A DNA stretch of 64,000 nt from Pseudorasbora parva. Taxonomy: Eukaryota > Chordata > Actinopteri > Cypriniformes > Gobionidae. Under the pieces are notes generated by a model, which worked only from the letters and a program-made list of their open reading frames with translations, did no database searches and was not told where the DNA came from. A program made the position numbers and the translations under genes. The stretch is from positions 45,118,188-45,182,187 of the forward strand of contig NC_090174.1 in the NCBI RefSeq assembly GCF_024679245.1. Reading direction: 5' to 3'. Shown one piece after another: positions 59,117-64,000 of this stretch (the stretch's first letter is position 1; each line of letters begins with the position of its first letter).

Positions 59117-59395
59117 TTGACACATGGACCACTCCTCAACAGTCTTTCTGTGAATAAGCAGTATGAGGAGTGTTACTTTGAAGACGTTGTTATGGAATGC
59201 TCAGAGCGAGACAACTGTGTCCTGTTGGAAAATAAGGACATCGTTTTTATAAAGAATGTCATTGTTGGTGAAATGGACAACACTTTTGTCATCTACAAGA
59301 GGTTTTGTAATATGGTTGATTTCTTTACTTACCTTGTGGAATCTTCCAAGCCAGGCATTTTTCATTTATCTGGCCTTCCCTGGCTGTCCCTTTAG
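59117..59395 (+). pseudogene. Unidentified 92-residue fragment
   Basis: Encodes SLSVNKQYEECYFEDVVMEC, then a beta-rich pattern DNCVLLENKDIVFIKNVIV and FVIYKRFCNMVDFFTYLVES. It resembles the tail domain of multicopy, poorly characterised fish proteins, possibly transposon-related. No splice sites or neighbours support a functional gene. Confidence 0.25.
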
Positions 59396-60056
59396 CAAAA
59401 GATGCAACGACTTTCTTGTCACTCCAAGGCATTCCAGATGAATATAATCCAGAAACACTTCACTTTACGCCCACAACAAATGTGCAGAAGAAATATTAAC
59501 TTCTTCCTTACCCAGGTTATTATTATTATTATTTATTTTTTTAAGTGGTGTTTCATGTACACTTAAAGGAAACTGGGGTGAGGACTCATGTGCAGAGAAA
59601 TTAAAGGAGGTGTATGTAAGAGTGTGGCCAAAACTGGTACTGCAGGTATATCCCCTCTCTCCCTCCCCCCTGACTCGAGGTTGCCAGATAGGCTGCAGGA
59701 TCAGCAGGAACATCTGTAGCTGCAACTGAAGTAAACTAGAGCAGAGCTGGCAACCCGGATGCAGAAACACTACTGACTTCGTGATTGGTAGATAGGTGGA
59801 GGGTGGAGCTTCATGGCAACATCAGCATCAGTTGAGGCCTGCAACAACAACTTTTAAATGACAATATCCTGTCCGGACTACTGTTGTCAGTGATATAAGT
59901 ATATATAATTAACATGATTTCTTAATGTCTAGTGACATATCAGGGCCATTTATGATTCATTGAAATACATTTCTTACATATGTAACTGGTCTGTTCTCTG
60001 TGTTGTGTTGTTGTTAATTAAGTACAGGACAGCACTCGCGATTTCACTGATCTTTT
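59396..60056. other. Unassigned
   Basis: (TTA)n at 59516-59530. No gene recognised. Confidence 0.3.
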
Positions 60057-60250
60057 ATCTGTCAAACATAGAAAGAAGCAGCCTCTTTGAGTGAGATTGC
60101 CCTGTTTCTTTCGCTCCCATGAGATTACAATATCAAAAGGGGTTAACAATGAAAAACATGAACATGAGAAATTTCACACTATTGGAAACATACCTGTCAA
60201 ACATAGAAAGAAGCAGCCTCTTTGAGTGAGATTGCCCTGTTTCTTTCTAT
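60057..60250. repeat. 54-bp direct duplication, 135 bp apart
   Basis: ctgtcaaacatagaaagaag cagcctctttgagtgagatt at 60059 recurs identically at 60194. The neighbouring word ctcccatgagattacaata (60114) also recurs at 60464. Confidence 0.93.
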
Positions 60251-60480
60251 AAAATAAATGTGTTGTACATTTAATCACCATGTGCTCACTTCCATATATA
60301 TAGACAAAAATATAACTCAAAAAGAGTAAAATGATAAAAAATAATCACACAGAAATGTAAAATAACACTTTACACACAAGTTTGGGTGAAAATATAGATA
60401 TGACAGCAATAATTGGGATAAAGATGAAAGAAGATTATCAGGAGAATTGACAGATACCCACCTCTCCCATGAGATTACAA

Positions 60481-61192
60481 TAGGTGTGTTCGACATCGGC
60501 TGCGGCTGGATGGATGCGATCGGCGAGAGTAGCCGAGTGCAGGCGGGGAGGAGCTGCAAAAGGAGACGTGAAGTCTGACACTTTCTACCCCCCGCAGTGA
60601 CGCTTGCGCTGTGTTTGCAAACTTTATCACAGCGGAAGTTAAATAAATGCAATATTTCTCAAATACACAGATGTTTCAAATGACATTTTCATTCAATACT
60701 TTATGTACTGCTTAATAAAGCGTCTATTTGGACAAGATTAAAGTTCAACATATAAACCTACACTATCAATGAAGTGTTGTCAACGGTTTTTATAAGTTTT
60801 ACTTTGATTAAGATGACAATATAACATTGCGACTACATGAAAAGAGGTTTTACTGTTATAATAAATGATTTGTGAGCATTAGCGTAACATAAGGTTTTAG
60901 AATAAACACGAAACACATGTGATCGCTGTCATGCGGTGAATCCGGCCAATCGTGGATCAGCTGTGTCGTCATCAGAACTCGTGCATCCTCCTGCAGTCCC
61001 CCTTGAGAATCTGCAGCAGCTGCATCAGCTGGCTGCTCTCGAATCGCTCTCGCAGTACTTTGTTTACATACGTCACAGGCACGTGCTGTCGGCGCTGGCT
61101 CAAGTTGGACAAAATTTCTAGCTGGCATGCACTACTTTAAGTCTGCCGCCGATCGGTCTGCGCATCGCTGGGTAAAGTCAAACAAGCCTAAA
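60481..61192. mobile_element. MITE-like element
   Basis: Ends aggtgtgttcgac (60481) and gtcaaacaagcct (to about 61189) are imperfect inverted repeats. The interior includes gatgcgatcggcgagagtag and gccgccgatcggtctgcgca. No coding. Confidence 0.5.
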
Positions 61193-61460
61193 GTAATCCA
61201 GTGATTCAGTAGCGGTGGCTTTGGGAGTGACCTCGTTGGGCAGCAAAGCATTCTGGGAATTGTTGTCTTTCATCCCTATGAGACAAAAATACATTTTCTG
61301 TCTTTTCTCAGTCTAGAAAGCACCAAATGAAAAAATAATTCTGACTTCCGGTTGGGTAGCGAAACACGATGGCAGGTTAAGCAGTGAGCTCCCTCAAGTC
61401 AGTTTAAATAACTCCGCTAAACTCGATATATACTTTTAGTGAATCTTCGAACGTTGAGAG

Positions 61461-61694
61461 ATGAGCGGAGGGACCACATCTAAAGCTAAAAGAAAGACCG
61501 AAAAGCAAGGTAAAGACTCCAAGCGAACAGAGACAGACAGCATGCAAGAAAAAGAGTAAGATGGTGACGGAAAAACTACAGACTCACTGCGCGCGGGTTT
61601 AAACAGTATAAGTAAACAGATACAGGAATTCCGCAACGAGTTGAAAACAGAGTTTGTGACGTTTAAAGATGAAGTTAAAGGACAACTCCGGTGA
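61461..61694 (+). pseudogene. L1-like LINE ORF1 start
   Basis: An ATG at 61461 opens a Lys-rich frame (MSGGTTSKAKRKTEKQGKDS), broken by an in-frame TAA after 32 codons. It then continues in frame with SLRAGLNSISKQIQEFRNEL and KTEFVTFKDEVKGQ to TGA at 61692, a heptad-repeat coiled coil typical of L1-type ORF1. The RNA-binding part is missing, so only the 5' piece remains. Confidence 0.5.
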
Positions 61695-62005
61695 GAAATG
61701 AACCTAGGGGTAATTAACAGATGGTTACAGAGTAAATCGTTCTCTGGGATGCGTTTTCATGGAAATTGAATGTAAAGAGTTTTATCTTTAAAAACAGATT
61801 AGCTTATAACACTAGTCTATGGGGCACCGGGTAGTGAAATTAAATCGCTAGTTAATACCACTAACAAGGCTCAAAATAGCCTCACACTAACACAGTAGCA
61901 TAATGAGGGTCCCTACATGCAAACCGAAGCATTGAGAACTTTGTAAGTGTACAAACAGTTTAATAAGAAGATACTTTATAGACATAGTGCCTTACGCGTT
62001 CACGG

Positions 62006-62255
62006 ACAGGCACCATCTTGGAAAACAGTCTCGACTCATCGAGTCACGAACGCTGTGCTAAGTGATGAACTGTGACTTGGAATCTCATATGGTCCGTTGT
62101 TTCCGGAAGAAAGCACTGAACGCGACAGAGAAAATAAATAAATAAAAATGTCCATGTTATTAAATTTCACAAACTTAATTCCTATCGACCAGCTCACTTA
62201 GAACAGCGCTCGTGGATCGATGAGTCGAGACTGTTTTCCAAGATATAATTTTCCA
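62006..62255. repeat. Inverted repeat with about 60-bp arms
   Basis: atcttggaaaacagtctcga ctcatcgagtcacgaacg (62011-62050) is mirrored by cgctcgtggatcgatgagtc gagactgttttccaagat (62205-62246), with tgtgctaagtga / ctcacttagaaca also paired. Confidence 0.85.
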
Positions 62256-62801
62256 TATAAACCAAGTCTTAATTCAAGGAGTCAATGAGTAAAGAGTTTT
62301 TGTATTAACACGGCTAGTGAAAACAGCGCCATCTGGCGGAGAGGATAATTATGTACATCCAGGAAATGCACGTGCTGTATGCGCGCGCCCCCGTATCCCC
62401 TCCCCCACCGACTGACAGACCAGACGCCATTTCCATTCAATCGCAATGCTGAGCAAATGAGTAGTGTTTACACCGGCATAGTGTTTTATCTCATTAACAG
62501 TATGAAGTTTATAACATTATATTGTGGTAGGATGGTATGTGTGTGTGTGTGTGTGTCCGTGCGCACCTAAACTTAGAGATATCTTCTTTGACTCGCGGTG
62601 CAGAGCGGAGGATAGAAACAGGCGACTGAGGCGAGAGAACTTTTTTACAGGGAAATATTATAAAGTAAGTGTTTTATCTCATTTACCATTTGTTTTTCAT
62701 AATTTATTGATTTATACCAATATGTAACTTATATGCTGTGCGCGTTTAAAAGAGCCAAAACTTTTCTCTCAGGGGACATGACTCACCGTGCAGTGCAAAC
62801 A

Positions 62802-63776
62802 CAGGGCTCTACATAGCGCCCATTTTGGGCACATTTACGCCTGAAAATTACTGTGTGCGACTGTGAAAAAATATTTTGGCGCACCGGTGCGAGTGACCCG
62901 ATCGATTCTCATGAATGGATGTGTGTAATACAATCAGAATAAAAACTACAACTCCCGAAGTGCATCAACACTGAGAAACTGTTAGGCTACGTTTCCTAGT
63001 GCAATCAACTGCTTTTCATGGCCTCAGTCAGCAGAAGAAGTGCAAAAAAAGTGTGCGACGGATGGACTACACTTCAAACAACGTTTGTTTACAAGGTGAA
63101 ACGGGTCTGAAGAGGCAGCCACACGCACTTTAGCTACCAGACGCCTCGCATTGATGATTTACAGCCAAATCAAAATTAACTGGAAATACCACATTTGGAT
63201 TATCATAAACAAGCTCAGAAATGAACGGATGCTTGGGGCAAAATGCCATAAAAAATAATGTATTAATAATACATTTAGAAAGCCCTTGAGTTCTTGAGAT
63301 TAATCTTTATCACACATGCTGTTTAAAAAAATTACTAAATGTAACTTATATAATGAGCGAGTATATCATGAAGATTTTTTTTCCAAACCGTGTTTTTGTC
63401 TTATCCTGAATCAAAAAGTAGATCAAAGAAATCAAAAGTCCAATAAACAAGTTGATATTAGGTAACAACATTTCAGCCACAACACTGTCTATTTAGTGAA
63501 AATCAAAGCCACAACAGTCCAGAACTAATTCGCATCTCCAAGCGATTCGATTCAAATGAACCCGTGTTTTGAACTATTGACTGAATGAATTCCCGCCACC
63601 TACTGGCGTTTTTTTAAAATATATTTATACTTTGCATGGACTTTTTATTTAAAATATTAATCTTTTAAAGTTTATTTTGTACATATTTCTAAATTAAAAA
63701 ACTTAGATTCAAAACATTCATACAACATTATTTACACATGTAAATGTGTCTAAATCCCACTTCAGATAGAGCTCTG
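62802..63776. mobile_element. hAT-type MITE
   Basis: Left end CAGGGCTCTACA with gcgcccattttgggcac and gcgcaccggtgcgagtgacc. Right end TAGAGCTCTG. A direct repeat cagtgcaaa flanks it at 62791-62799 (two bases from the left end) and 63777-63785. No coding region in 975 bp. Confidence 0.65.
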
Positions 63777-64000
63777 CAGTGCAAAACTGGATCTTTTGAT
63801 GCATATCTCATTTGATTGGAAACAGTCTTAATTGTTCTAACTGAATTTATTGTTTAAATTAACATTTTAAAAAAAAACTTTTCTATTTTAATTTCAAGAA
63901 ATTGACAGATGATGCATACATTTAATAAGATTAGAAAACATTGGTCTTATAATGGTAAAAATGCCCCTGGACATTAATTTAAAGGGACACATATCTTCCT

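Overview
The window is vertebrate nuclear DNA from a teleost fish, probably a cyprinid. It has one split host gene with vertebrate-type introns, many DIRS-type, hAT, Harbinger, Tc1 and Ty3/Gypsy transposons, long (TA)n tracts and fish-type LINE/SINE tails. I see no bacterial operons, no rRNA or tRNA genes and no CRISPR array.

The host gene is on the + strand. It is a glycosyltransferase family 6 gene (ABO / Forssman-synthase group) with candidate exons at 5125-5166, 5855-5881, 21129-21176, 38784-38921 and 47019-47709. The 691-nt terminal exon and the 138-nt exon before it are unmistakable. The three small stem exons are inferred from splice sites and from unbroken phase 2. The first exons (start codon and membrane anchor) were not found and probably lie upstream. 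Almost everything else is mobile DNA sitting in its introns and flanks.

Layout. 1-5.1 kb: tail of an LTR-element pol, then a 1.4-kb AT-rich palindromic element (1802-3234) carrying a 599-bp hAT element. 6.4-13.1 kb: a hAT element with an 8-bp target duplication, split by a nearly complete but decayed DIRS retrotransposon (6553-11563) that keeps both inverted terminal repeats and the internal complementary region. 13.4-16.2 kb: a reverse-strand DIRS fragment split by a MITE, then a probable solo LTR. 17.9-19.1 kb: another hAT. 22.2-29.9 kb: a long-TIR element split by a very young chromodomain Ty3/Gypsy element (22557-27690) with LTRs identical by eye and a Tf1/Sushi-like self-priming site. 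31.0-36.1 kb: a tyrosine-recombinase (YR) element with a SAP-like plus YR open frame between two arrays of about 66-bp hairpin units. 36.5-38.3 kb: DIRS fragment. 39.4-46.4 kb: nested LTR, Harbinger, AT-palindrome and hAT elements, then a second YR element interrupted by a P-like, THAP-bearing transposon. 49.7-53.3 kb: a larger reverse-strand DIRS copy. 54.0-55.6 kb: a decayed Gypsy pol and a Tc1-like remnant. 55.9-64.0 kb: hAT and fold-back elements, an L1-like ORF1 fragment and other repeats.

No operon-like cooperation is visible. The biology is one host gene enlarged by repeated nested insertion. The least familiar element is the YR system at 31-36 kb with its relative at 44-46 kb: a recombinase gene with no reverse transcriptase, embedded in regular arrays of short inverted repeats. 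All coordinates and alignments were read by eye, so boundaries of decayed elements are approximate.
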